Source of the DNA: Nitrososphaerota archaeon
GTDB lineage: Archaea > Thermoproteota > Nitrososphaeria > Nitrososphaerales > Nitrosopumilaceae
Assembly: GCA_028867785.1 (NCBI GenBank)
Contig: JAGWFS010000001.1
Coordinates: 267,488 to 331,487 of the forward strand
Direction of reading: 5' to 3'
DNA: 64,000 nt
Shown here in pieces: positions 41,673-49,765 of this stretch (its first letter is position 1; every line of letters begins with the position of its first letter). The notes beneath the pieces were generated by a model that was not told the origin of the DNA, did no database searches, and saw only the letters and a list, made by a program, of their open reading frames with translations. Position numbers and translations under genes: made by a program.

Positions 41673-41767
41673 TACTAACCATGTACTAACTTGTACTAAT
41701 TATGTCTTAAGGCATGCACGTGCATGCCTCGAAAGCGACACATTAATTAAATTCTATAGTACTATAG
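41673..41767. other. Origin-like or control region: short iterons and palindromes
   Basis: TACTAA repeats at 41673, 41684 and 41694 (one helical turn apart). A perfect 20-bp palindrome lies at 41710-41729 (AGGCATGCACGTGCATGCCT), followed by AT-rich DNA (ATTAATTAAATT) and a 14-bp palindrome CTATAGTACTATAG at 41754-41767. This order is typical of plasmid origins or strong operator-promoter regions. The small gene at 41784 begins directly after. Confidence 0.5.
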
Positions 41768-41783
41768 TAATATAGTGAAAAGG

Positions 41784-41888
41784 ATGCAACAACCAAAGAA
41801 AGAATGGGAAGAACGCCATTATCGGATAGCAAAAGAATCTGATGAGAAGTTCAAGACCCACACTAAAGATCAAGAAATAGATATTTAA
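41784..41888 (+). CDS. Charged microprotein (34 aa)
   Basis: ATG preceded by GAAAAGG. Product MQQPKKEWEERHYRIAKESD and onward is all polar helix. Too short to classify. Position just after the origin-like region suggests an element regulator, but it may be a chance ORF. Confidence 0.4.
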   Translation: MQQPKKEWEERHYRIAKESDEKFKTHTKDQEIDI

Positions 41889-41910
41889 TCCTAGATTTTT
41901 CTATAACTGC

Positions 41911-42180
41911 ATGCCAGTTTTTTGGAAATGTAAAACAACGACGTGGTCACAATATTATAAAACCATCGAGTACATATCAGACCCATCGATAGACCTCATA
42001 GAGCAATTCAAAAAAGAAATAGTAAACATCGCCGATCCCAAAACTCACAAAGATTACGTTCCATGCAATCATGTAGAGCGAAGTAGGTGGCATCTATTAT
42101 TCATTCTTGGTAGCAGAGTAGAGATCATAGTAAAACCAGACAAAGACATTCTCTATTTTGTTTATTGTGCTGACATCTAA
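41911..42180 (+). CDS. Hypothetical protein (89 aa)
   Basis: ATG start. Small alpha/beta protein with Trp/Tyr-rich N-terminus (WKCKTTTWSQYYKTIEYISD) and a C-terminal strand (YFVYCADI). No family recognised. Ends in a four-base overlap with the convergent membrane gene. Confidence 0.55.
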   Translation: MPVFWKCKTTTWSQYYKTIEYISDPSIDLIEQFKKEIVNIADPKTHKDYVPCNHVERSRWHLLFILGSRVEIIVKPDKDILYFVYCADI

Positions 42181-42419
42181 GTAAATAATGCCGCATTAAG
42201 GATTTCATATCCTATTCCGCCTATTATCAAAACGAATCCTATTAACACTCCTTTTCTCCTTCTCTCAAATTTTTTTTCCTCCTCAACTTTTATCATCTCG
42301 AAACTATTTTTTCTTATTCTATTCAAAATCCATTCGAAATTTAGATTTTCAACATACGTAAGAAGAAAAACACCAACAAACTGTGGAAGAAATCCCAGAC
42401 AAATTAACCAAAACTGCAT
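42177..42419 (-). CDS. Small membrane protein with two helices (80 aa)
   Basis: Hydrophobic segments at about 2-22 and 57-77 separated by a charged coiled stretch (EMIKVEEEKKFERRRK). No family recognised. Confidence 0.6.
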   Translation of the reverse strand: MQFWLICLGFLPQFVGVFLLTYVENLNFEWILNRIRKNSFEMIKVEEEKKFERRRKGVLIGFVLIIGGIGYEILNAALFT

Positions 42420-42462
42420 ATATTTACTGCAAGTTTCAAATATTAAAACAAAATGTTAAGCG

Positions 42463-42512
42463 CTCCGAGAAAAGACCTCGTTGCCTCATAGACACATTCG
42501 GCTGACTCGGAG
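42463..42512. other. Inverted repeat in a gene-poor stretch
   Basis: CTCCGAG (42463-42469) pairs with CTCGGAG (42506-42512). The surrounding 42450-42605 is richer in GC than its AT-rich flanks and has no ORF; it may be a small RNA. Weak evidence. Confidence 0.3.
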
Positions 42513-42620
42513 AGGTTACAGCTCACGATCTTAGGACTGCAAGAAGGTCAAGTTAACGCGTTGGAACCAATGTTCATAACCAGCAGGTTTAATGCTTCGA
42601 CGAATTAAAATAAAATACAA

Positions 42621-43124
42621 ATGGGGATACGAATAAAATCAAAATCAGATGAATTTACCTTAAGAGACCTTTCAGAATTTCTAAATTGTTTAGATAACAT
42701 ATACAAAGCGGAGGTATTATTGTTACAGCATAAGAAAATCGAGACTCCTTATTTTTATAGAAAAAAACTAAAAGACTCTGAATCTATTTTTGTTGGTGAA
42801 ATATCAAAAAAGTCACCTTTTGATATAACGATAGTCCCAACTATAACATATGATGGTATTGCGGCGACAATACTTAGCATTATTCAAATCATAATAGCCG
42901 TGAAATCAATATGTAAAGATAAAAACAATGATAAAAGCAAAGCTGAGAAAGAAAGAAGAAGAACCATACTAAAAACTGAATTTGAACGTAAACAAGTAAG
43001 ACGATATGATGGTGTTATCGAAGAAGAGAGTATAAAATTGACTTATTCTAAGATTGAAATGGATGAAGTAGATATTGAAGATAAAGACTATGAAAAATAT
43101 TTTGGCAAAAAGCCACATGATTAG
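42621..43124 (+). CDS. Hypothetical membrane-associated protein (167 aa)
   Basis: ATG start. N-terminal alpha/beta part (LRDLSEFLNCLDNIYKAEVL), one hydrophobic helix (about 77-95, AATILSIIQIIIAVKSI), then a strongly charged tail. Layout resembles small effector-like proteins with a membrane helix, but no family is recognised. Confidence 0.6.
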   Translation: MGIRIKSKSDEFTLRDLSEFLNCLDNIYKAEVLLLQHKKIETPYFYRKKLKDSESIFVGEISKKSPFDITIVPTITYDGIAATILSIIQIIIAVKSICKDKNNDKSKAEKERRRTILKTEFERKQVRRYDGVIEEESIKLTYSKIEMDEVDIEDKDYEKYFGKKPHD

Positions 43125-43172
43125 AGTACATTGGTAAAGTTAAAGTGAAAGATCAGCGCTAGTTTACTTGGT

Positions 43173-43400
43173 GTGAAAATGGAAACGCCAAACCGAAACG
43201 GCTTTGAGACAAGAAGAGCAGAGATACACCAAGTTCTTACCTGGTGTCAGAAATGCGGAAGGCTATCTGCGACCATACCTGTCAAACAGAAATTCAGGTG
43301 TGCATATTGCGGAGTCTGGTCTTACGCAAACATCCATGTAAGAGGGTACAAGGTTGTGTATTTCAACCAAAAAAGACCCTCTCTCTTCCTAAGAAAGTAA
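43173..43400 (+). CDS. Zinc-ribbon protein (75 aa)
   Basis: GTG start. C-x2-C...C-x2-C ribbon (CQKC and CAYC) in a basic protein. Likely nucleic-acid binding. No family recognised. Confidence 0.6.
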   Translation: MKMETPNRNGFETRRAEIHQVLTWCQKCGRLSATIPVKQKFRCAYCGVWSYANIHVRGYKVVYFNQKRPSLFLRK

Positions 43401-43469
43401 CACCGTAGAGCGACATTGAAACCCTCAACAATCCAGTTGAGCCAAGTAGGTGTTCGCTCACCCACATAA

Positions 43470-43631
43470 TTACAGGCTAAGAATGGTGGGTTTCAGATCC
43501 AAATGATAACTCTTCTGTCCCACTACTGCAACAATATGACCGCAACTGGCAACATACCAATCTATTCTACCTTTTACCATCACGCCATACTCTCTAGCCA
43601 GTTCCTCTCTAATCAGTTCACTACTTATCAT
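43470..43631 (-). CDS. Small protein (53 aa), last gene of a zinc-finger operon
   Basis: ATG overlaps the stop of the C2H2 gene (ATGA) and GAGGTGAT lies eight bases upstream. Product begins MISSELIREELAREYGVMVK with one Cys-Gly-His. Not recognised. Confidence 0.65.
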   Translation of the reverse strand: MISSELIREELAREYGVMVKGRIDWYVASCGHIVAVVGQKSYHLDLKPTILSL

Positions 43632-43735
43632 CGATATATCACCTCGATATGATGTACGTGTATTCTCTTATGCTCGCGCCAATCTGCAATCTTGTGGAAT
43701 AATTGGTCGCAATACGGACACTGATAGACCTTCAT
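43628..43735 (-). CDS. Single C2H2 zinc-finger microprotein (35 aa)
   Basis: ATG at 43735 overlaps the previous stop (ATGA). Almost the whole protein is one finger C-x2-C-x12-H-x3-H (CPYCDQLFHKIADWREHKRI...). C2H2 microproteins are common in archaeal viruses and plasmids as DNA-binding regulators. Confidence 0.75.
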   Translation of the reverse strand: MKVYQCPYCDQLFHKIADWREHKRIHVHHIEVIYR

Positions 43736-43974
43736 TGCTGGCTCACCTTCATGTGTATAGTCTTGATATGATGCGCCAGATTCTCGCCAGAGAAATAACG
43801 ATGAGAGCAATAGTTACAAGTAAATCTTGGTTGCTCTCTCTGGTCGTCTCCTACCTTTGCATACTCTTCAATCAGATGCGAGATGAAATCGCTAGGGCTT
43901 AGTTTCTTTGACCCGCACAACTTCATCAATTCCGCGAAGATTCTCGGACTCAAGTTTATTTTCATAGTTTTCAC
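43732..43974 (-). CDS. RHH plus C2H2 zinc-finger protein (80 aa)
   Basis: GTG at 43974 overlaps the upstream TGA (GTGA). N-terminal ribbon-helix-helix (MKINLSPRIFAELMKLCGSK, LSPSDFISHLIEEYAKV) followed by one C2H2 finger (CNYCSHRYFSGENLAHHIKT). A fusion of two DNA-binding modules; probable element regulator. Confidence 0.75.
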   Translation of the reverse strand: MKTMKINLSPRIFAELMKLCGSKKLSPSDFISHLIEEYAKVGDDQREQPRFTCNYCSHRYFSGENLAHHIKTIHMKVSQQ

Positions 43975-44117
43975 CGGTACTCATAACGCCTTTTGATATT
44001 CTTAATCCTCTTAACACATGGCACACAGATTCTAACCTCTTCATAATAAACCGAATGTGGTACAGATTTCGTCTTAATTGGTTTCTTGCACACTACACAT
44101 ATCTCGGATACAGCCAC
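43971..44117 (-). CDS. Zinc-ribbon microprotein (48 aa)
   Basis: GTG start at 44117. Two CxxC knuckles (CVVCKKP and CVPCVKR) and a basic tail. First gene of the four-gene overlapping operon running to 43470. Confidence 0.65.
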   Translation of the reverse strand: MAVSEICVVCKKPIKTKSVPHSVYYEEVRICVPCVKRIKNIKRRYEYR

Positions 44118-44182
44118 TCAATCACTATATCATTTTGAAAGCATAGTTCTAAATACCCACACTACGACTTGCATTTACTTTG

Positions 44183-44506
44183 CTAAATCTTCACTTTTCG
44201 TAGTGCTACAAACATCACAAGACAGAAAACCGGAACTGAGACTGCAAAAAGCAAAGGCGATTCTAACTGAGATGACATTCCAAAGGTAATGATGACAGGA
44301 ACAATTGCTGCGGATGCAATCACTATTGCCCATATTGCTTTGATGATAATTACAAACCAGCCAACAAGATTTTGTCTTTGTCTAAATACATTGTAATGTT
44401 GTTGTAACCAAGTCTTGTTTCGCACCGCCTTGAACCAGACTACAAGACATATGCATGCAAAAGCCAGAGGAGAGCCTAGAGCTGCATAAATCCCAAAATC
44501 ATCCAT
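44183..44506 (-). CDS. Membrane protein with three helices (107 aa)
   Basis: Hydrophobic stretches at about 5-27, 48-72 and 82-102. Starts within the 3' end of the preceding membrane gene. Probably one operon with the HerA-like ATPase. No family recognised. Confidence 0.7.
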   Translation of the reverse strand: MDDFGIYAALGSPLAFACICLVVWFKAVRNKTWLQQHYNVFRQRQNLVGWFVIIIKAIWAIVIASAAIVPVIITFGMSSQLESPLLFAVSVPVFCLVMFVALRKVKI

Positions 44507-44841
44507 GTTCCAAACAGCCCTCGATGAGTCTCTATCAGATATATCGTACTAGTGATAGACCAGACAAACAGCATACTGCCGATTATAATAACAGGAATCA
44601 GAACAGGCAAGACTCGAAGCCACGTCCGCCATGTCCTGCGTCCATCAGCATCTACTATCCATTCTGCTCTAGCACCGCGCCTTATCCACACAAAGACAGA
44701 ATATCCAAGAACTGTTACAAGAAACAACACTAGCCCCCCTATACTTAGAACAATGAGAGAGATCCACATGCCAGCGATTAGCCCTATGGCTATTCCCAAC
44801 AATCTTAATCGGTCAAGCCAGAGTCTAGCGAGGTGGCTCAT
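44476..44841 (-). CDS. Membrane protein with three to four helices (121 aa)
   Basis: Hydrophobic stretches at about 14-50, 72-97 and 105-121, with a basic loop (WIRRGARAEW). Overlaps the ATPase gene by 17 bp and the next gene by 31 bp, so co-translation is likely. No family recognised. Confidence 0.7.
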   Translation of the reverse strand: MSHLARLWLDRLRLLGIAIGLIAGMWISLIVLSIGGLVLFLVTVLGYSVFVWIRRGARAEWIVDADGRRTWRTWLRVLPVLIPVIIIGSMLFVWSITSTIYLIETHRGLFGTWMILGFMQL

Positions 44842-46672
44842 TTCTCAAACTCCTAATCAAGTCTGCCAGTTCCGGCAAACAACAAACAAAAAATCGTCCT
44901 TCTATACCATCGACAACACTCAATGTTGCCTCGTAATGTTTCTGCACATCTCTGTTGACGCAAACAATTATTGCGGATTTGGTAAACTGTATCTTGTTTT
45001 GCAACTTTGTAACGTCATCTTTTTTATCATGCTGGAATCCTGTCTTGAAATCGTAAAAAGCCGTTGCACTTTCCAAGTCCCACCCTTGATTGCCCCTATA
45101 CTCTGAAATTATAGGCTCTATACTCTCGACAACTCTCTTAATCCTCGCAACTCCGTCTTCATGAAGCGGTGTCTCTACATTTCCTTCCTGTATGAAATAA
45201 TACTTTCTTGGTTTGATGTCCTTCTCTGTGATAAAACTAATGACTCTAACTTTCTTGTTGCCAAGAAGACTTTTCAAAGAATCCTTGAACGTTATCCTAT
45301 CTTTTGATTTGTTGTCAATGCCAATTTTTTTAGAAATTTCATTTCCATAAAGGGGACTCTCTTTTTCAAGAAGTTCTACGATTTTGCTTTCAATCTCTTT
45401 TCTATCTAGTCTTGGCTCTGGCGTCTGTTCTGGTAAAGTTTTAGGCTCTTCTTTCTTCTCTTCTTCCTTGATTTCTGCCTCATTTCGAACACTTGGAATA
45501 GGTTTGCCTATCCACTGAAAAATCGGTATAAAGTGGTCGTCATAGTGTTGCTTGATATCGATAAACTCAAAATTTTTTAGGTTTCTGACTGTATAGCGTA
45601 GCATATCGCTTGCAACAAGCCCGAGGTCTGCAAAGTCAGTTGTGTTAAAGACAAATTGCATACCCATATTCCCGCGTATGCCATATGGAATATCTGAAAG
45701 AAATTGTGATAAAATCCAGAGCCCACCACTGAAGGCTCGACCCATACGCGCCATGTTATTTAGCACTGAATAATTCGACACGTCACCTTTTTCTTTGGCG
45801 TGAACTAACCTGTGCGACTCGTCAATCACAAGAATAAAGTCCATCTCGTTGCTTGCGACCATCTGCTCAAGTGAGATTGCTATTAGCAGATTGGAATAGA
45901 AAACCAAACTATCTCCGTCTAATCCGGAAAAGTCCCATACTACGTTAGATTTTTCAATCTTCCAGTCGCGAACAACTGTGACTTGGGAAAATTCTTTCAT
46001 TCGGAAAAGCAATCCTTCTATTGCCAACTTGTACTCGCTTGTCTTCCTCAACTTCTCTAATCGTTCGATGGCATCATCAAATGACCGAAGAGGTGGATTG
46101 CATAGGTTTGTCAAGATGTTTTTTATGGCATCGGCATTAATCCCAACGCTTGTTATGTTGGAGCAGGTCAATAGAACGCTATTGATAAAATATTTTGGAG
46201 AATATGCAAACGGGTCAGGCAACCCGACACGAGAGACATCTATTATCTTAAAACCTTCTAACGAAGTCCACAGATCATACATCTTGGGTGAGATAACCCA
46301 CGCCTTGTAGTAGCCTTCCTCAACTCGTTTTTCTAACAACTTCCAGCCAAGGAAACTTTTACCAGAGCCTGCCGCACCTGTGATACTCAGATTTCTATTT
46401 GTGCGCGGTTCTTTGAATTCAACTGGTGTAAAATCCATGTAGGGCAAGGGGTCAACTTCTCTTGGTTTGAGGTCTTCGCGTACTGGCATGATGCGTTCAA
46501 ACGTTCCGTTGGCTAGTTTTATCACACCCCACACCGAGGCTATGTGATACATGGTGTCTTTCAGTCTGCTTGGAATGCCAAAAAAGAACCTACGTATTCT
46601 CTCAAAAAGTGTGAGTCTTCGTTCAATCAATTTTTGCCATCTCGTCTTCCTAAAATCACCAGTACTGGACAA
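44825..46672 (-). CDS. HerA/FtsK-type ATPase with winged helix and nuclease-like tail (element 2)
   Basis: TTG start. Walker A GAAGSGKS (about residues 98-105), Walker B FILVIDESHRL, sensor ARMGRAFSGGLWILSQ. A charged linker (about 405-425), a winged-helix region (about 428-490) and a tail with GWDLESATAFYDFKTGF, which could be a D...DxK nuclease core. The order matches the two long ATPases in element 1. Flanking membrane genes suggest DNA movement at the membrane. Confidence 0.8.
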   Translation of the reverse strand: MSSTGDFRKTRWQKLIERRLTLFERIRRFFFGIPSRLKDTMYHIASVWGVIKLANGTFERIMPVREDLKPREVDPLPYMDFTPVEFKEPRTNRNLSITGAAGSGKSFLGWKLLEKRVEEGYYKAWVISPKMYDLWTSLEGFKIIDVSRVGLPDPFAYSPKYFINSVLLTCSNITSVGINADAIKNILTNLCNPPLRSFDDAIERLEKLRKTSEYKLAIEGLLFRMKEFSQVTVVRDWKIEKSNVVWDFSGLDGDSLVFYSNLLIAISLEQMVASNEMDFILVIDESHRLVHAKEKGDVSNYSVLNNMARMGRAFSGGLWILSQFLSDIPYGIRGNMGMQFVFNTTDFADLGLVASDMLRYTVRNLKNFEFIDIKQHYDDHFIPIFQWIGKPIPSVRNEAEIKEEEKKEEPKTLPEQTPEPRLDRKEIESKIVELLEKESPLYGNEISKKIGIDNKSKDRITFKDSLKSLLGNKKVRVISFITEKDIKPRKYYFIQEGNVETPLHEDGVARIKRVVESIEPIISEYRGNQGWDLESATAFYDFKTGFQHDKKDDVTKLQNKIQFTKSAIIVCVNRDVQKHYEATLSVVDGIEGRFFVCCLPELADLIRSLRNEPPR

Positions 46673-46700
46673 CCATATTGAATGACTAAATATTTAGAAC

Positions 46701-46961
46701 TTAGCATATTCCCGCTGCTTCCTTTTTTGCTTCGATTTTCTTGATTGCTTGCAAAATCCTGCGTCGAAACTCGTCGTCAGTCATGACTTGAACCCTATCG
46801 TAATACTCGCCCACTTGGTTGTAGTCTGTGGGGTTAAGCTCCATATCTTGAGCCATTTGCTCTAGTACTAAACAATCTACATCTCCTATGCTCAAGAGTT
46901 GCTCGATGCGTTTCTTTAGCCACCTTCGCAGTTGGGGAAAGTAAAAATCAAAATTGCTCAT
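46701..46961 (-). CDS. Hypothetical protein (86 aa)
   Basis: Helical, charged (YFPQLRRWLKKRIEQLLSIG at the start; FRRRILQAIKKIEAKKEA at the end). Overlaps the upstream gene by four bases. No family recognised; sits between the secreted protein and the ATPase. Confidence 0.65.
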   Translation of the reverse strand: MSNFDFYFPQLRRWLKKRIEQLLSIGDVDCLVLEQMAQDMELNPTDYNQVGEYYDRVQVMTDDEFRRRILQAIKKIEAKKEAAGIC

Positions 46962-47737
46962 GTCTGATTTTCCCAGTCGTGTGGTTTGCTTCTCTTTTTT
47001 TCCTCGATTGCTGCCCTTAATTTCTCTAGAAATGGGTAGAGTTGTTTTCTCTCGACAACTTTTGTGATAAAATCTGAAGCGAATTTGGAGTTTTGTAACA
47101 TATCCATTAATTCCTCTGATCTTGGCTTTGGTGGCTTGGGTTTAGTCATATAGGCACCAAAAATTTTCCATCCGTATATGGAACCAAAGAACGCTATGAT
47201 TATTGCAATTATTCCCTCGAAAATGGTATACTCTTTTGGTTGAGGATTACTAGTCGGAACTTGTGGAGTTGTAATTTTAGTTTCAATTTTTGTTGTATTG
47301 ATGCTTGGAGAACCTTTTACTACCTTTACCTCAGCGATGTTTGAATAGTCAACTTCATCATTTACATCGTAAATTGCTAATCTGAATCGATGAATTCCGC
47401 TTGAATTATCTCCTGCGTTGAAGTGAAAGAACTGATTACTTCCGTCATTTGTTAATGCGCCGTTGGATACAGCAAGCCAGTTGTTACCATCCCTAGGCTG
47501 AAAATTCTCGTACCAAACAAAATTGAATGGTATAGTGCCCCCATGTATATGCCCTGCATCAGTAATTGTGTCATTAGTATATTCCATAATTGTATCTTTA
47601 TCAGGAATAATCGAAATCTGACCCGTTAGTAACGTGGTGCTAGGCAAGTTTACAATATTTGAGTTCTGTGCATAAGCAAAATGGAAAAGGATTACAGAAA
47701 TTATCAAAAAAATAGTTAGTGTATGCATTGTTTTCAT
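46958..47737 (-). CDS. Exported Ig-like protein with membrane anchor (259 aa)
   Basis: ATG at 47737 overlaps the upstream stop and opens a clear signal peptide (MHTLTIFLIISVILFHFAYA). A beta-sandwich domain follows (about 30-150, with FNFVWYENFQP and HRFRLAIYDVND), then a Thr/Pro-rich stretch, a membrane helix (EGIIAIIIAFFGSIYGW) and a basic cytoplasmic tail. Could face the outside of the cell as part of a transfer or surface-exclusion apparatus; inference. Confidence 0.75.
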   Translation of the reverse strand: MKTMHTLTIFLIISVILFHFAYAQNSNIVNLPSTTLLTGQISIIPDKDTIMEYTNDTITDAGHIHGGTIPFNFVWYENFQPRDGNNWLAVSNGALTNDGSNQFFHFNAGDNSSGIHRFRLAIYDVNDEVDYSNIAEVKVVKGSPSINTTKIETKITTPQVPTSNPQPKEYTIFEGIIAIIIAFFGSIYGWKIFGAYMTKPKPPKPRSEELMDMLQNSKFASDFITKVVERKQLYPFLEKLRAAIEEKKRSKPHDWENQT

Positions 47738-47868
47738 GCAGTCATCATCCTTCGAAGCAACCCAATTGCGCACTGATACTTTTCAAAGTCTGTATGTCCT
47801 TTCTCACCTTTCTCACTCCGGATTTTTTTTCCACAAAAAAGACATATGTTGGGTTTATACTCCAACAC
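47734..47868 (-). CDS. Zinc-binding microprotein (44 aa)
   Basis: GTG at 47868 (or TTG at 47865) with GGAGG upstream. CLFC...GH...C ligands and a basic C-terminus (LLRRMM). Overlaps both neighbours. Missed by length-limited gene calling. Confidence 0.6.
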   Translation of the reverse strand: MLEYKPNICLFCGKKIRSEKGEKGHTDFEKYQCAIGLLRRMMTA

Positions 47869-48031
47869 CACCGCCCTCCTCAGAAGATTTTGACCTGCCT
47901 CTCACAGACCATAAAGCCAGCGTTCCTATGGTCTCACCCTGTAGGTTCTTGAGCACACCAGACCACGTAGGCATACGCTTCTGTGTAGAGCTGTCTGAAA
48001 CTTCCTTTGTTTTGTTTGTAGAATTGCTCAT
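47855..48031 (-). CDS. Small Ser/Gly-rich protein (58 aa)
   Basis: ATG at 48031. Polar, with a central WSGVLKNLQGETIGTLALWS and a Gly-rich end. First gene of the HerA/membrane operon of element 2. Not recognised. Confidence 0.5.
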   Translation of the reverse strand: MSNSTNKTKEVSDSSTQKRMPTWSGVLKNLQGETIGTLALWSVRGRSKSSEEGGGVGV

Positions 48032-48173
48032 GCGTATGATATAGTACCAATTATTTTAAGATGGCATGTTTTTCGTTCATCATCAGACAAACGTTCGACA
48101 CATACCAAACAAGTAATCGTTTTATTCCAAACTAATAGTAAATGTTTTAAAGAAAAAATCACTTATCATATTC

Positions 48174-48650
48174 GTGGAAGATTCTAATCTAGCAAAGATA
48201 TTGGAGATTTTAAATAAAAATAAAAACCCAATTACACAAAAACAAATAGTGGTCGAAACGAAAGTTTCAAAGGCTACAGTTTCAGAAATATTAAAAAAAC
48301 TTGTGGCTGAAAAGGATGTTGAGAGAATACAATCACCCTATGACCAGTTGAAATACAAACTAAGCCTTGATAGCAATAGGAATAATCTTTTCTTTTCTGA
48401 GCCTGATTATGATTCATACACTGACATTAGAAAAATAATATTGAAAATTACAACTCAGAAACGCATAGATTGGTTTGAGAATGTAGTGTTTAACAAGAGA
48501 AATACAAAATTTGATTATCCATACAGACGTTTATTTACAAAAAGAGCCCAAGAGATTTACTCTGAATTTAAAAAAAAGAGCCCGAGACTTGCCGAGAAAC
48601 TTAGAACTGAAATGATTGACGAATTAAAAGAAGAATATAGAAAATACTAA
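48174..48650 (+). CDS. Winged-helix regulator (158 aa)
   Basis: GTG start shortly after a TATA-like AAATGTTTTAAAG. N-terminal winged helix (ITQKQIVVETKVSKATVSEI, then LKKLVAEKDVERI) and a helical basic C-terminal half. Divergent from the HerA operon, so probably its regulator. 3' end overlaps the convergent integrase by four bases. Confidence 0.75.
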   Translation: MEDSNLAKILEILNKNKNPITQKQIVVETKVSKATVSEILKKLVAEKDVERIQSPYDQLKYKLSLDSNRNNLFFSEPDYDSYTDIRKIILKITTQKRIDWFENVVFNKRNTKFDYPYRRLFTKRAQEIYSEFKKKSPRLAEKLRTEMIDELKEEYRKY

Positions 48651-49735
48651 TCTTTCTTACCTAACAACTCATACAAACCTCTAATCTGTTCCTGAGTCTC
48701 TCTGTGTTTTGTTTCAAGTTCTACGATACGCTTATCCTTTTCCGATTCCAATAACTCAGCTTTTTTCTCAGCATTCTCCGCCCTAATCCTCTGGCGTTCT
48801 CCGTCAGATACAATTAACTCAGGCATTATCTTTAGCCATGCGTCAAACAGGTTCTCTCTAGTAGGTCTGAAATAACTAGGATCTAAATCAATTTGATGCC
48901 CTAACAATCTTTCGCCTACACTATATGGAATATCCTTATTCAGTTTGATTATAGTCCCGTATCTTTTACGCAATCCATGGACTCCCATTATATTGTACCT
49001 GCTTTCAGTAATCTTTTTCCTTACACTTGTCTTCCTGATAACTCTCTGCATAACCTGCCTTAGTGCCTCTAAACCCATGGGTTTTACCTTTTGTATTCCT
49101 ACTTGATAACTTGCCCTAAACAAAGGCGACTCTTCATTAAGGTATTCTCCATCCCTTTTTCTTTTCTCTAAATATTCATCCAATACTTTAGATGCCTCTG
49201 GAGTAAGGAAAGTTTGATATTCTTCATTTGAACCCTCATAGATTTTTATGCATTTGCAATTATGAGACATATTCTCAACATGTTTTAGTTTCAGTTCAGG
49301 AATAGCTCCTAATCTACAACCTGTAGAAGCAAGAAAGTGTACGAGTGTCCTTCCTCGTAAATGCTCTCCTTCTAACATCTTTTTAACATCCTCGGTTTGA
49401 TATGCCAGATGACCACTTTTCTTTACTTGTGTTGGCACCATTCTCTTTATTTTGTCCCAGTTGAGAATTTTATCATTCATGGAAAAGAATAACTGCAAAC
49501 TGGCTACTATTGGTTGAAATGAGTTGGGCGAAATCCTACTTCTAAGATAAAAGACATAATCTTCCACCATTTCTTGCAATGCGGATTCCCTAAGTTGGAG
49601 TATGCCATCGCCGTTTTTGATTTTAGACCAATTCAAAAATCTATTAAAGTGATAAAGATAACTTTTCTTGGTTGCCTCTGATCGTACATATTTCTCAAAG
49701 ACTAGAAGGCTTCTATCCATACCACATGTCACCAC
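48647..49735 (-). CDS. Tyrosine recombinase/integrase of element 2
   Basis: Complete catalytic set: Arg141 (STGCRLGAIPEL), Lys in the beta-hairpin (KCIKIYEG), His253-x-x-Arg256 (GVHGLRKRYGT), His280 (LLGH) and Tyr288 (DPSYFRP). A coiled coil ends the protein, and no zinc ribbon is present, unlike the two element-1 enzymes. GTG start after AGAGGT, 31 bp from the right att repeat. Confidence 0.9.
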   Translation of the reverse strand: MVTCGMDRSLLVFEKYVRSEATKKSYLYHFNRFLNWSKIKNGDGILQLRESALQEMVEDYVFYLRSRISPNSFQPIVASLQLFFSMNDKILNWDKIKRMVPTQVKKSGHLAYQTEDVKKMLEGEHLRGRTLVHFLASTGCRLGAIPELKLKHVENMSHNCKCIKIYEGSNEEYQTFLTPEASKVLDEYLEKRKRDGEYLNEESPLFRASYQVGIQKVKPMGLEALRQVMQRVIRKTSVRKKITESRYNIMGVHGLRKRYGTIIKLNKDIPYSVGERLLGHQIDLDPSYFRPTRENLFDAWLKIMPELIVSDGERQRIRAENAEKKAELLESEKDKRIVELETKHRETQEQIRGLYELLGKKD

Positions 49736-49765
49736 TTACCTCTATTAATGTATGGAAACAGTCTG

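Noticed and set aside
41569-41775. 68-residue ORF across the origin-like region
   Set aside because: It runs through inverted repeats, iterons and palindromes; composition is not protein-like.
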